From positions 150,001-197,500 of the forward strand of contig NZ_CP028844.1 in assembly GCF_003058325.1 (NCBI RefSeq): 47,500 nucleotides of DNA, read 5' to 3'. Each line of letters opens with the position of its first letter. Positions within the stretch are counted from its first letter, which is position 1. The translations under genes and the position numbers were made by a program. The stretch is from Methylobacterium currus. GTDB lineage: Bacteria > Pseudomonadota > Alphaproteobacteria > Rhizobiales > Beijerinckiaceae. This document shows positions 8,631-17,495 of the stretch, one piece after another. The notes beneath the pieces are model-generated. The model had not been told where the DNA came from. It searched no databases and was given only the letters and a program-made list of their open reading frames with translations.

Positions 8631-10684
8631 GCCACCTCTTGGTATTCGCGCGGCAGCTCCGCATGACCGCCGGTCACGAGCCGTCCGACGTCGATGATGA
8701 GGGCGGCGGTGCCGTCGCCGAGGATCGTCGCCCCCGAGAAGGTCGTCACGTCGGCGTGCAGCTTCGACAGCGACTTGATCACCGTCTGGTGGTTGCCGAT
8801 GATCTGGTCGGCCACGAGCCCGACCCGGGTCGCGCCGACCGAGACGATGATCACCTTCTGATACGGGTCGGGCTCGCCCTCCGCGTCGAACAGCGACCGC
8901 AGGCGCAGGAACGGCACGAGGGCGCCGCGGATGTTCAGGAAGTCCCGGCCGCGGCTCGCCCGGTCGTTCTCGGGCAGCTCGACGCATTCCTCGACCGCCG
9001 AGAGCGGGACGACGTAGCGCCCCTCGCCGACCCGGATCAGCAATCCTTCGATGATCGCCAGCGTCAGCGGCAGCCGCAAGGTGACCGTGGTGCCGGCCCC
9101 CGGCACGGTCGCGATGTCGATCGTGCCGCGCAAGCCCTCGATCGTCTTCTTGACGACATCCATGCCGACTCCGCGGCCCGACAGCGCCGAGATCGTCGCG
9201 GCGGTCGAGAAGCCGGGGGCGAACAGGAACTGGTAGACCTGCTGGTCGGTCAGCACGGCACCGGGGGCGACGAGCCCCTTCTCCTCGGCCTTGGCGCGGA
9301 TGCGGGCCGCGTCCAGCCCGGCGCCGTCGTCGCGCACGCTGACCCGCACCTGGGCGCCGGCATGCTCGGCCGAGAGGGTGATGCGGCCTGTGGGGTCCTT
9401 GGCCGTGCCCGCACGCTGCCCCGGATCCTCGATGCCGTGGTCGATGGCGTTGCGGATCAGATGGACCAGCGGATCGGCCAGGCGCTCGATCACGGTCTTG
9501 TCGAGCTCGGTCTCCTCGCCCTCGGTGACGAAGTCGACCGGCTTGCCGAGATCCCGCGACAGGTCATGGACGAGGCGCCGGAAGCGGCCGAACAGCGCCC
9601 CGATCGGCACCATGCGGATGCTCATCGTGGTGTCGCGTAAGCGCGCCGAGAGGCGCTCGATCTCTTCGGCCACCGTCTTGATTCCGGAATCGGCGTGCAG
9701 GCCGGCGAGCTGGCTGAGCCGGGCCTGGGCGATGACGAGCTCCCCGACCCGGTCCATCAGCTCGTCGAGGCGCCCGGCCTCGACCCGAACCGTGCTGGCG
9801 GTGCGCTCCTCGCTCCGTCGCGCGCCCGCCCGCGGCTCAGGCGGCGGCGGGGCAGGGGGAGCGGGACGAGCGGCCGGCGGCATGGCGGCGAGCCGCGCCA
9901 CCGGATCCGCGGCGGCCTCCTCGGTCACGACCGGCTCGGGCGGGACCTGCGCCGGAATCTCCGCCGGGACCGGCATCGCGGCCTCGCCGCCGAGCGGCGT
10001 CAGGGTGAGGGTCATCTCGTCCTGGACGAACAGGAACACGTCCTCGATGGCCTCCCGGGTCACGCCGGCCGGCAGCGTGACCTCCCAGCCGATCGACAGG
10101 GCCTCGGGATCGAGCGCGGCGAGGTCGGGCACGGCGTCGAGCCGCGGCACGATCGTGCGAGCCCCGAGGTCCCGCAGGTCGTCGAGGAGGGCGAGCGGGT
10201 TCGTGCCGTTGCGCAGGATGTCCGGCGCGAAGGCGATCCCGACCCGCCAGCCGGCCGCCCCGGCGACCGGTGCGGCCCCAGGGGCCGGCGCGGCCTCCGC
10301 ACGGCCCGTCGCCCGGCCGACGAGGCCGCTGAGCTCGTCGAGGATGGCTTGGCCGAAGATTGGCTCGGCCCCGTCCGGATCCTCGATCAGGAGGCGGATA
10401 TAGTCCTTGGCCGAGAGCGCGACGTTCACGAGGTCGACGCTCGCCGGGACCCGCCCCTGGCGCACGAGGTCGAAGGCGGTCTCGAAGTCATGCGTGAACG
10501 CCGCCACGCGCTCGAAGCCGAACATCGCCCCCGAGCCCTTGATGGTGTGGAGCGCACGGAACGCCGTGTCGATCAGGGCTCTGTCCTGAGGCTTCTCGCC
10601 GAGATCGAGCAGCGTGGTCTCGAGGCAGGCGAGAAGCTCGTCGGCCTCCATGCGGAACACGTCGACCGGGTTGAGGGAAGTCAT
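8627..10684 (-). CDS. cheA: Chemotaxis histidine kinase CheA
   Basis: 685-residue cytoplasmic kinase that autophosphorylates on its Hpt histidine and passes phosphate to CheY/CheB. Domains in order: Hpt P1 with LHTIKGSGAMFGF (phospho-acceptor His46); a P2-like response-regulator docking domain (about 150-235) flanked by alanine/proline linkers; P3 dimerisation helices (VEAGRLDELMDRVGELVIAQ); P4 ATPase with HLIRNAIDHGIEDP, DDGAGLD, APGFSTA and GRGVGMDVV; and the C-terminal CheW-like P5 with IRGALVPFLRLRSLF. Full length for the family. The linker near 255-300 is low-complexity ([16 protein letters not shown]). The start is taken at the first ATG before the Hpt helix; its ribosome site is weak. 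A promoter is expected in 10685-11211. Confidence 0.96.
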   Translation of the reverse strand: MTSLNPVDVFRMEADELLACLETTLLDLGEKPQDRALIDTAFRALHTIKGSGAMFGFERVAAFTHDFETAFDLVRQGRVPASVDLVNVALSAKDYIRLLIEDPDGAEPIFGQAILDELSGLVGRATGRAEAAPAPGAAPVAGAAGWRVGIAFAPDILRNGTNPLALLDDLRDLGARTIVPRLDAVPDLAALDPEALSIGWEVTLPAGVTREAIEDVFLFVQDEMTLTLTPLGGEAAMPVPAEIPAQVPPEPVVTEEAAADPVARLAAMPPAARPAPPAPPPPEPRAGARRSEERTASTVRVEAGRLDELMDRVGELVIAQARLSQLAGLHADSGIKTVAEEIERLSARLRDTTMSIRMVPIGALFGRFRRLVHDLSRDLGKPVDFVTEGEETELDKTVIERLADPLVHLIRNAIDHGIEDPGQRAGTAKDPTGRITLSAEHAGAQVRVSVRDDGAGLDAARIRAKAEEKGLVAPGAVLTDQQVYQFLFAPGFSTAATISALSGRGVGMDVVKKTIEGLRGTIDIATVPGAGTTVTLRLPLTLAIIEGLLIRVGEGRYVVPLSAVEECVELPENDRASRGRDFLNIRGALVPFLRLRSLFDAEGEPDPYQKVIIVSVGATRVGLVADQIIGNHQTVIKSLSKLHADVTTFSGATILGDGTAALIIDVGRLVTGGHAELPREYQEVA

Positions 10685-11211
10685 GTCTGCATCGACCCTT
10701 GGATCGCGCGGGACTCTTGGATCGCGCGGGTATCACGAAGACGAATGCGTCACGCCGCCCCCGGCCCACCTCCGTCAATCGCGTCCCGTGCCGCAGCCCG
10801 GGTCGTGCGAGGGGCGGCAAGATTCGTAAAATTGCGAAGATTTGCTGAGAAATACGGAATTTCGCAGGACGGTATCTTGGCCTGTCATGGGATAATTTTC
10901 GGTTAGCAATCGAACGCTACGCGCTCCCTTACGGTAAAATTTGCCGTCTACCCCAAGGGGAGCGGGGCGAGGAGGGGCCGCGCCGGGCCGATGGCGCACG
11001 GCGTCGCGGGCGCGGCGCGGCGCGCTTACGCAGATGACGGCAAAGGCCCGGCTTGGATCGAGCTGGCCGGCTCGATACCGGCCGTCCGTGCGGCTCCCCG
11101 CGTGGCGCCGGGCCGACGCCATGGCGGCGGCGACGCGGGCTGGACCGGCCTCCCGGGTGATCGGTCCGATCGTGCGGACGCGCTCCCCCCGCGACCCGCG
11201 CGAGCGCGCCG
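10685..11211. promoter_or_regulatory. Non-coding stretch upstream of cheA with an AT-rich core
   Basis: 527 bases between cheA and the receptor-like gene, both on the minus strand. Codon-like frames exist but none looks like a protein. Bases 10821-10947 are AT-rich against a GC-rich background and hold three imperfect palindromes: TTCGTAAAATTGCGAA (10823-10838), CGGAATTTCG (10855-10864) and ACGGTAAAATTTGCCGT (10931-10947). This is the likely promoter/operator region for the cheA-cheW-receptor transcript. The GC-rich rest (10950-11211) shows nothing else I can support. Confidence 0.45.
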
Positions 11212-12426
11212 TCAGAACAGGTCGATGCCGTCGAGATCGTCCGCCGACTGCGCCGCGTTCGCGGCCTTGTTGGCTTGCGCGCAGTCCGGCCTCCGGCCCA
11301 GCACGTGCTGCCGGAGGCGGTCCCGCACCTCGCCGAGGGTGCAGGCGGCGATCATCGCCTCGGCCCAGGCCTGGTCGGGCTCGGTTTCCGGCGCATCGAG
11401 CCCCCGCGCCGCCGTCGCCTCGGCCATCCGCCCGAATTCGGCGGCCAGCGCCCGCAGCACGGTCTCGCCGTTCTGGAGGCGCTGCTTCGTCAAGTCCTGG
11501 AACTGCATGGCGACGATGGCGCCCGACACGTCGGCCGTGATCGACTGCGTCGTCTCGGCGGTCTGCTGCAGGACGCCGGCGAACCGGGAATTCTGTGCGA
11601 CGAGCGCCTGCATCACCGTGTGGACGCGCGCCTCGGCGCTGCGGCTCTCGTCCGAGACGTCGACGGTCGCGATGTCCTGCAGGAGGCCGTGGCTGTCGCG
11701 CAGGCCGGTGGCGATCGAGCCGATCTGCTCCTTGATGGTGCCGGAGAGCGCGTTGATCGATTGCGCCAGCTGGCGGACCTCGTCGGCCACCACCGCGAAG
11801 GCCCGGCCCGCCTCGCCCGCCCGCGCCGCCTCGATCTTGGCGTTGAGCGCCAGGAGGTTGGTCTGTCGGTTGATCGCCTCGATCCGCGCGACGCTGCCCT
11901 CGACCGCGTCGATCTCAGCCAGGACCGAATCGAGCGCCCGCGCCGTCGCGCCGCCCTCGCGCGAGAGCCGGCCGACCTTGTCCATCAGCGCCGTCAGCGT
12001 CTCCCCGAGCCCGGAGGCGACGTCGGCGAGGGGGACCGAGCGTCCGTCGATCTCGACGGCCTGGATCGAGGTGACGAGGCCCTGCACGATCTCGGCCTGG
12101 TCGCGCGTCGTGGCGGCGATGTTCTCGAAGCGATGCGTCAGGCCGTGGACGCTCTCCTCCATGTGGCTCGACGCGAGACCGAGCTCGCCGACCAGCGCGT
12201 CGAGCGCCCGCCGCTGCAGGGCGGACAGGCCGAGCCAGGATTGCAGGAGATCGCAGGAGTGCTGGAGATCGGCGGCGGCCGACGCGGCCGGCGCGGCCGG
12301 TTCGGCGCCGGAGACGACCGCAGCCGGGGCGACCGCAGCCGCGACGAGGGCCGGCGCTTGCGCGCGGGACTGCAGCCACCGTGTACGGGGGCGCTCCCGC
12401 GTCACCTGCGCCACCTCGGAAATCAT
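11212..12426 (-). CDS. Soluble receptor-like protein with CheZ-type CheY-phosphatase features
   Basis: 404-residue cytoplasmic protein. Residues about 80-300 form a short chemoreceptor-type coiled coil with the hairpin tip [20 protein letters not shown] (186-205) and [14 protein letters not shown]. Just after it comes [12 protein letters not shown]: Asp311 and Gln315 have the D-x-x-x-Q spacing of the catalytic pair in E. coli CheZ (DLTGQ). The extreme C terminus DDLDGIDLF matches in type the acidic-hydrophobic peptide by which CheZ binds CheY (DDLLDSLGF). No membrane segment and no sensor domain are seen; residues 25-55 are Ala/Pro-rich. I infer a CheY phosphatase built on a receptor scaffold; annotation pipelines would call it only a methyl-accepting protein. 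Start ATG 12426 has GGAG 9 bases upstream and is preferred to a longer frame. It is divergent from the STAS/cheY genes, 206 bases away. Confidence 0.8.
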   Translation of the reverse strand: MISEVAQVTRERPRTRWLQSRAQAPALVAAAVAPAAVVSGAEPAAPAASAAADLQHSCDLLQSWLGLSALQRRALDALVGELGLASSHMEESVHGLTHRFENIAATTRDQAEIVQGLVTSIQAVEIDGRSVPLADVASGLGETLTALMDKVGRLSREGGATARALDSVLAEIDAVEGSVARIEAINRQTNLLALNAKIEAARAGEAGRAFAVVADEVRQLAQSINALSGTIKEQIGSIATGLRDSHGLLQDIATVDVSDESRSAEARVHTVMQALVAQNSRFAGVLQQTAETTQSITADVSGAIVAMQFQDLTKQRLQNGETVLRALAAEFGRMAEATAARGLDAPETEPDQAWAEAMIAACTLGEVRDRLRQHVLGRRPDCAQANKAANAAQSADDLDGIDLF

Positions 12427-12632
12427 CGTCCTCACTCCGTCGGACCGTTCGTAGCGTCCGCGCTCGTCACGGCGAGTCTCGGATCGTGGTGACGCTACGG
12501 GCCCCATGCTTGCGGAAGCGTTAGCGTTCGGTCCGCGACCGGATCGATCGATTCAAGGAAGTTTTACGGGGAGTCCGCATAGTCTTCCTTCGAGGCGCGG
12601 TTCGGACGCCTCGCCAGGATCTCGGCGCCGTC

Positions 12633-12920
12633 ATGTCAGATTACCTCCCCATCACGATGCCGGGCGATTGCACCCTACGGTCGATCCGCGCCCTTCACGG
12701 CGAGATCGCCGCCGCCCTCGCATCGACCGCGGACCTGGCTCTCGATTGCGCCGGGGTCGAGCGGGCCGACATCGCCTTCGTGCAACTCGTCGTCTCGGCG
12801 GCCGGCACGGCGGAGCGGAGGGCGAAGCGGCTCACCCTCGTCGGCGCGTCCGACGTCGTGCAGGGCGCCTTCGCGCGGGCCGGCCTGACCACGCGGCCTC
12901 CTTTCCGCAACGCCGCCTGA
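12633..12920 (+). CDS. STAS-domain protein of the chemotaxis locus
   Basis: 95-residue protein with a STAS (anti-sigma-antagonist type) fold signature: ALHGEIAAAL, then LALDCAGVERADIAFVQLVVSA, and RLTLVGASDVVQGAFARAGL. The position where phosphorylated Ser is found in SpoIIAA-like proteins reads GVERADIAF, with no Ser or Thr at the usual site, so phospho-switching is doubtful. It lies 75 bases before cheY on the same strand and is likely co-transcribed. Small STAS proteins beside cheY/cheA are common in alphaproteobacterial and other chemotaxis clusters, but their role is not settled; binding to a partner is inference. Confidence 0.8.
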   Translation: MSDYLPITMPGDCTLRSIRALHGEIAAALASTADLALDCAGVERADIAFVQLVVSAAGTAERRAKRLTLVGASDVVQGAFARAGLTTRPPFRNAA

Positions 12921-12995
12921 GCATCGCGTCGCACCGACCTCCCCTCGTCCTGCACGCCCTCCCCGCAACACGATCTTCCCGGAGTTTTCCTTCCC

Positions 12996-13361
12996 ATGGC
13001 TACCGTTCTCGCCGTCGACGATTCCTTGAGCATCCGGCAGATGATCAAGGTTGTTCTCGGCCCCGCCGGACATACCGTCATCGAGGCAGGGGACGGTGCC
13101 GAGGGGGTCGCCAAGGCCAAGTCCAACGCCCTCAACCTCGTCATCACCGATCTCAACATGCCGGTGATGAACGGCCTCGACATGATCAAGGCCCTCCGGA
13201 CGCTGCCGGCCCTGACCGGCGTGCCGATCCTGTTCCTGAGCACGGAATCGGACGAGGGCATCAAGCAGCAGGCCAAGGCCGCCGGCGCGACGGGCTGGAT
13301 CACCAAGCCGTTCAAGCCCGAGCAGCTGCTCGCCGTCGTCTCCAAGCTGACCCGCGCCTGA
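12996..13361 (+). CDS. cheY: Chemotaxis response regulator CheY
   Basis: 121-residue single receiver domain. Visible residues: acidic pair Asp8-Asp9, phospho-acceptor Asp52 in VITDLNMPVMNG, Thr83 in FLSTES, and Lys104 in ITKPFKPEQL. It is the diffusible output of CheA that reaches the flagellar switch, and the expected substrate of the CheZ-like protein encoded divergently. No output domain, full length for CheY. GGAG lies about 11 bases before the ATG. Confidence 0.95.
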   Translation: MATVLAVDDSLSIRQMIKVVLGPAGHTVIEAGDGAEGVAKAKSNALNLVITDLNMPVMNGLDMIKALRTLPALTGVPILFLSTESDEGIKQQAKAAGATGWITKPFKPEQLLAVVSKLTRA

Positions 13362-13580
13362 TCCCGGCCGCGGCTCCGGCGGTTCGCGAGGCTCCGGGGG
13401 CCCGGGCTCGCCGCGATGGGTGTTCGGCCGCCTCGACCCGCTCGACGGGGTGAATCCCAGCCATGCTGCGGGTTCCATGCGGGTCGGCCGACCGTGATGG
13501 ACCGCCGAAGCGACAAAGCGTTCGATGGATGGTCACCCGCCGTGCTCAAGTCCGCGCGGCGGGTGCGGGGCACCGTGGTC

Positions 13581-14396
13581 TCAGGCGGTGCCGAGGAGGT
13601 CCAGGATGATGCGGCGATCGGCGACGACGCCCGGATCCTCCCGGTGGCGCGGATAGGGCCGGTCGCAAGGAATATCGGCCCGGATGCGGGCCGGCCGGTC
13701 GGAGAAGACGAGGATGCGCTGCGCCAGCATCAAGGCCTCCTCCACGTCGTGGGTGACCAGCAGGGCGGTGAAGCCCTTGTCCTGCCACAGCCGCACCAGC
13801 TCGGCCTGCATGGTCAGGCGGGTCAGCGAATCGAGCTTGCCCAGGGGCTCGTCGAGGAGCAGCAACGGCGGCGCGTTGACGAGGGCCCGGGCGAGCGCCA
13901 CCCTTTGCGCCATGCCGCCCGAGAGCTGGTGCGGGAAGGCGTCGGCGAAGCCCGACAGCCCGACGAGCGCCAGAGCCTCCTCGACGCGGTCGCGCTCCGC
14001 CCGCAGCCGGCCCCGGGCCTCCGGCCCGACCGCGACGTTGCCGATGACGCTGCGCCAGGGATAGAGCGTCGGGTCCTGGAACACGAGGCCGCGGGAGGGG
14101 TGCGGGCCGCGCAACGGTGCCCCGTCGACGCTGATCCGGCCCTCGTTCGGCGGCTCGAGCCCGGCGGCCAGACGCAGGAGCGTCGACTTTCCGCACCCCG
14201 ACGGCCCGAGCAGGGCCACGAAGGCGCCGGGCTCGACGTCGAACGAGACGCCGTCGAGGACCGGGAGCGGCGCCTTCTTCAGCGCGAAGGCGTGGCGCAG
14301 GTCGCGAACGGAGAGGGCGGCGCCGCGGGCGGGCGCGGGACCACCTGCGGGAACCGGGACGGGGCTTCTGGACGGGGCGACCAGGCCGGCTACCAT
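13581..14396 (-). CDS. ABC transporter ATPase, sulfonate/taurine/nitrate type (SsuB/TauB-like)
   Basis: 271-residue ATPase that powers uptake through the neighbouring permease. Walker A LGPSGCGKSTLL, Q-loop GLVFQDPTLYPW, signature LSGGMAQRVALARAL, Walker B LLLLDEPLGKLD and the switch His in LLVTHDVEEAL are all intact. Family length is normal, with a 25-residue Pro-rich N-terminal lead. The start ATG overlaps the permease stop by 7 bases, so translation is probably coupled. It is the last gene of a binding protein-permease-ATPase operon. The 219 bases between its stop and cheY are convergent spacer with no clear terminator. Confidence 0.93.
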   Translation of the reverse strand: MVAGLVAPSRSPVPVPAGGPAPARGAALSVRDLRHAFALKKAPLPVLDGVSFDVEPGAFVALLGPSGCGKSTLLRLAAGLEPPNEGRISVDGAPLRGPHPSRGLVFQDPTLYPWRSVIGNVAVGPEARGRLRAERDRVEEALALVGLSGFADAFPHQLSGGMAQRVALARALVNAPPLLLLDEPLGKLDSLTRLTMQAELVRLWQDKGFTALLVTHDVEEALMLAQRILVFSDRPARIRADIPCDRPYPRHREDPGVVADRRIILDLLGTA

Positions 14397-15397
14397 TGGA
14401 CGAGGCCCTTCTGCCAGGAGAGGAAGCGGTCGCGCACCCGGAACAGCAGGGTGATCAGGCCGGAGCAGGCCAGGGCCATCACGGCGAGCGCCGCGTACAT
14501 GTTGGCGTAGGCCGCCCAGCCCTGCGCCCATTGCAGGTACCAGCCGAGGCCGGCCTTCACGCCCAGCATCTCGGCCACGACGAGCACCGCGAAGGAGCTG
14601 CCGAGGCCCATGAACAGCCCGACGAAGACGTGCGGCAGGGCCGCCGGGATCGCCACCCGCAGGATCAGGAATCCCTCGCGGGCGCCCAGCGTCCGGGCGA
14701 CGTCGTAATAGGCCTTGTTGACCCCGGCGATGCCCGACCACGTCAGCACCGTGACGGGAAATCCGGTGGCGAGCGCGACCAGGAAGGTCGAGGCGGCGCC
14801 GCTCGACGGGAAGACGAAGAAGGCCAGCGGCAGCCAGGCGGTAGCCGGCAGCGGGCCGACGAAGCGCAGGACCGGGTGCACCCAGTAGCCGACGCTGCGC
14901 GACCAGCCGACCGCGACGCCGAGGCTGAAGCCTGCGAGCGCCCCGAGGGCGTAACCGCCGGCGAGGAGGCGCAAGGAATGCCAGACGCTGTCGGCCAGCC
15001 GCGCGTAATCCTCGACGAAGACCTCGACGATCGCCTGCGGCGGCGGGAAGAACGGCATCGGCAGCCAGCCGCCCTTGGCGGTCGCCACCTCCCACAGGCC
15101 GACCAGGCCGGCGAGCACGACGAGCCAGGGCGACCCGCCCTGGACCCGCCGGACGAGCCCGGCCTCACCGGGACGCAGGAATCCGGCCGCCAGGACGAGG
15201 ACACTGACGGCCGCGAAGCCGGCGGCGAGCTCGCGGGTGAACCCGAAATCCGCGAGATCGGGCGGCCAGGCCACGAGAGCGGAGAGCCCGGCCCAGGCGG
15301 CGGCGGCGGCCACCGAGGCCGGGGCGGGCCGGAAGGCGGGGCGCCGGACGGCGTCGTCCGCGCGGGCAAGCGCGATGTCGCTGGCTATGTCGCTCAT
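14390..15397 (-). CDS. ABC transporter permease, sulfonate/taurine/nitrate type (SsuC/TauC-like)
   Basis: 335-residue inner-membrane permease. Two hydrophobic helices near 50-60 and 70-90 and one at about 105-115 precede the BPD_transp_1 core, with the EAA-type coupling loop around YYDVARTLGAREGFLILRVAIPAALPHVFVG. The extra N-terminal helices make it longer than the usual 250-270 residues, as seen in some NitT/TauT permeases. ATG 15397 lies 11 bases after the binding-protein stop. The homodimer should pair with the ATPase encoded next. Substrate is inferred from the family and the sulfur context. Confidence 0.92.
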   Translation of the reverse strand: MSDIASDIALARADDAVRRPAFRPAPASVAAAAAWAGLSALVAWPPDLADFGFTRELAAGFAAVSVLVLAAGFLRPGEAGLVRRVQGGSPWLVVLAGLVGLWEVATAKGGWLPMPFFPPPQAIVEVFVEDYARLADSVWHSLRLLAGGYALGALAGFSLGVAVGWSRSVGYWVHPVLRFVGPLPATAWLPLAFFVFPSSGAASTFLVALATGFPVTVLTWSGIAGVNKAYYDVARTLGAREGFLILRVAIPAALPHVFVGLFMGLGSSFAVLVVAEMLGVKAGLGWYLQWAQGWAAYANMYAALAVMALACSGLITLLFRVRDRFLSWQKGLVQW

Positions 15398-15408
15398 GGG
15401 GACCGCCC

Positions 15409-16485
15409 TCAGCTCAGGACGTCGGCGGTGACGCGCTCGGCGAATTGCCTGGCGTCGGTGCGGGCGCGGATCACCTTCACGATCTTCAGCTCCTCGACAT
15501 AGGCGGCGATCTGCTGCTTGAGATCGGCCCCGAGGGGATGGTGATGGTGGGTGTGGCTGCGCAGCATCGCGGCGAGATCCTCGACCGAGCCCTTGCCGCC
15601 GTAGCCGGCATAGACCTTGGCGGCGTAATCGGGATCGTGCGCGACCCGGGTGCCGGCCTCGAGCAGCGCCCGGGTGAGGGCGGTCGCCACCGGGCGCTCG
15701 TCGCGCACCAGCGACCCGCGCAGGGCGAGCACGCAGCAGGTGCGGTCGTGGTACTCGGCCGAGAGATTGCTGGCGATCTCGGTCAGGCGGGTGTCCTTCC
15801 TCCACAGGAAGGTGCGCGGATCGCTGTCGGCGAGCGCCTGGGCCTCGCCCTTCTCCACCGCCAGGGCGAGGAGATCGAGGGGATAGGCCCGCCACTCGAC
15901 GTCACGCTCGGGATCGATGCCGCGCTTGGCCAGCAGCAGGCCGAAGAAGTTCTTGGCCGGCGAGGCCTGGTCGCTCACCGCGATCACCTTGCCCTTCAGC
16001 GATTCGAGGCTGGTCGCCCCGGCGGACGTCGCGCCGAGCAGCCGCATGCAGCCGCCATGGATGCCGGCCGTGACCTTGACGTCGAAGCCCTGCTCCAGGG
16101 GCTTGAGCCAGCGCAGGGCCATGCCGATCCCGCCATCGGCCTTGCCGGTCGCGATCGCCTCCAGCAGCTGCTCCGTCGAGCCGCCGAAATTGACGAACTC
16201 GACGTCGAGCCCATGCCGGGCGAAGACTCCGCTCTCCTTGGCGACGGGGGCCGCCGCGGTGCAGATCGCCGAGGCGTTCCAGGCGAGCTTGATCGGGCGC
16301 AGGGCGCCTCCCGGTGCAGGCCCCTCGGCTGCGACCCGGCAGATCGGCGCGCCGGCGAGGTCCGGGACCGGCAGGAGCCCGGCGGAGGAGGGCGATCCGA
16401 CGAGGCCCAGCGGCGCCGCGAGGCCGAGGGCGCCGGCGCGGGCGAGGAAGCGGCGACGGGTGTGGGGGAGCGTGGGGAGCGTCAT
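15409..16485 (-). CDS. Periplasmic substrate-binding protein of the sulfonate-type ABC transporter
   Basis: 358-residue NitT/TauT-type binding protein. The N terminus (TRRRFLARAGALGLAAPLGLVG) is a Tat-like or Sec signal with twin arginines. The mature chain has the family pattern LAWNASAICTAAAPVAKESGVFARHGLDVEFVNFGGSTEQLLEAIATGKADGGIGMAL. A histidine cluster SHTHHHHPLG near residue 315 could bind metal but is only noted. It heads the permease-ATPase operon, 45 bases after the OsmC-family gene. The true ligand is unknown; an organosulfonate or aliphatic sulfur compound is the context-based guess. No clear ribosome site precedes ATG 16485. Confidence 0.9.
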   Translation of the reverse strand: MTLPTLPHTRRRFLARAGALGLAAPLGLVGSPSSAGLLPVPDLAGAPICRVAAEGPAPGGALRPIKLAWNASAICTAAAPVAKESGVFARHGLDVEFVNFGGSTEQLLEAIATGKADGGIGMALRWLKPLEQGFDVKVTAGIHGGCMRLLGATSAGATSLESLKGKVIAVSDQASPAKNFFGLLLAKRGIDPERDVEWRAYPLDLLALAVEKGEAQALADSDPRTFLWRKDTRLTEIASNLSAEYHDRTCCVLALRGSLVRDERPVATALTRALLEAGTRVAHDPDYAAKVYAGYGGKGSVEDLAAMLRSHTHHHHPLGADLKQQIAAYVEELKIVKVIRARTDARQFAERVTADVLS

Positions 16486-16530
16486 GGTGCGGGGGCTTCG
16501 CAGGATCTCGGGGCTTGGCGGGGGCGACGG

Positions 16531-17079
16531 TCAGGCGGCCTGAGCGGGCGCTTCGGGCGCGCGATGGTCGAGCGTGCCCCGCACGGTCTGCGGGGAGCGC
16601 AGGAGGTTGAGGATCGGGCAGAAGCGGTCGACCTCGGCCTCGAGGCGGGCTACGGCCTCGCGGGAGGCCGGCGAGACGACCCTGACGACGTACGTGATGT
16701 CGTGCGGGCTGACCGGCACCGCCTCGAAGCCCGGACGCCCGGCGCGGGCATCGAGCCGGCCGCTCACCGCCACGTCGACCGCGTCGAGGGGCACGCCGAG
16801 GCGCGCGGCATGGATCAGGTAGGAATGGGCGAGGCAGCTGCCGAGGATGCCGAGCTGCAGCTCGGGCGAGCCGGGGCCGAGGTCGTACCCGGCGAAATCC
16901 GGCGGCGAATCCGTGATGACCTGATGGTTGCGGATCCGAATCCGGCGCACGCCGCTGCGGCCCTCGACGCTGACCTGCGCGGCGAGCGGCACCGGCCCGA
17001 GGCTGCCGGACTCGATCCGCGCCTCCCGCGCGGCGACGGCGGCGCGCTTCTCCACCAGGTACTCGTTGAGCGACGTCAT
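16531..17079 (-). CDS. OsmC-family protein at the head of the sulfonate transport operon
   Basis: 182-residue OsmC/Ohr-superfamily protein. The two conserved cysteines of the family are visible, in LGILGSCLAHSYLIHAARLGVP and RFCPILNLLRSP, so a thiol peroxidase-type or thiol-transfer activity is possible. OsmC paralogues beside sulfonate and sulfur-uptake genes are common in Methylobacterium and pseudomonads, but their reaction is not established. ATG 17079 has GAGG 5 bases upstream; a longer frame from 17109 lacks this. It is first gene of the operon reading through to the ATPase, with promoter element at 17140-17193. Confidence 0.85.
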   Translation of the reverse strand: MTSLNEYLVEKRAAVAAREARIESGSLGPVPLAAQVSVEGRSGVRRIRIRNHQVITDSPPDFAGYDLGPGSPELQLGILGSCLAHSYLIHAARLGVPLDAVDVAVSGRLDARAGRPGFEAVPVSPHDITYVVRVVSPASREAVARLEAEVDRFCPILNLLRSPQTVRGTLDHRAPEAPAQAA

Positions 17080-17139
17080 GCCATCCTCATGCGTTGGGCG
17101 CGTCGTCATTCGGTGCGCGCGAGTTGTCGTGAGGTGCTG

Positions 17140-17193
17140 ATCTTGTCGTTGCCGATGATGATCGTCAACGAGACAAGTTTGTTTTTATATTCC
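17140..17193 (-). promoter_or_regulatory. Promoter and upstream element of the OsmC-sulfonate operon
   Basis: Reading the minus strand, TTGACG (17168-17163), a 17-base spacer and CAAGAT (17145-17140) form a plausible sigma-70 promoter ending about 60 bases before the OsmC start. Directly upstream, GAATATAAAAACAAAC and TTGTCTCG occupy the place of the GTTCT-N6-AGAAC / CATTCTCG element found at 26613 and 41843, in a degenerate form. The rest of the 17080-17495 gap holds no gene that I can support. Confidence 0.55.
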
Positions 17194-17495
17194 GGTTTTC
17201 TGTAATAGATGTGCGCGAGTTGCGCGGTTGACAGAACAGTTCTTCTCGGAAGACCGATTTCGCCGTCCGCACGCAGGCTTGGTCCGGCGCGCAAAGCCGG
17301 GCAGATGCCATCTCGCGGAACCGTGCGAGCGCGCCTCTCTGCGGGCCTGATCCCGATATGATGGGCCGCAGGGCCGTCTGCCCTCGCGCTGGCCGGCGTG
17401 GCGATCGAGCCGAGATGTGCAGCCCTCAGGGCCGCTCGGTCGTCTTTCAGGCTCAGGGTGTCGCGCCCCGGGTCTGCGCCGGGGCGCGGACCGGG

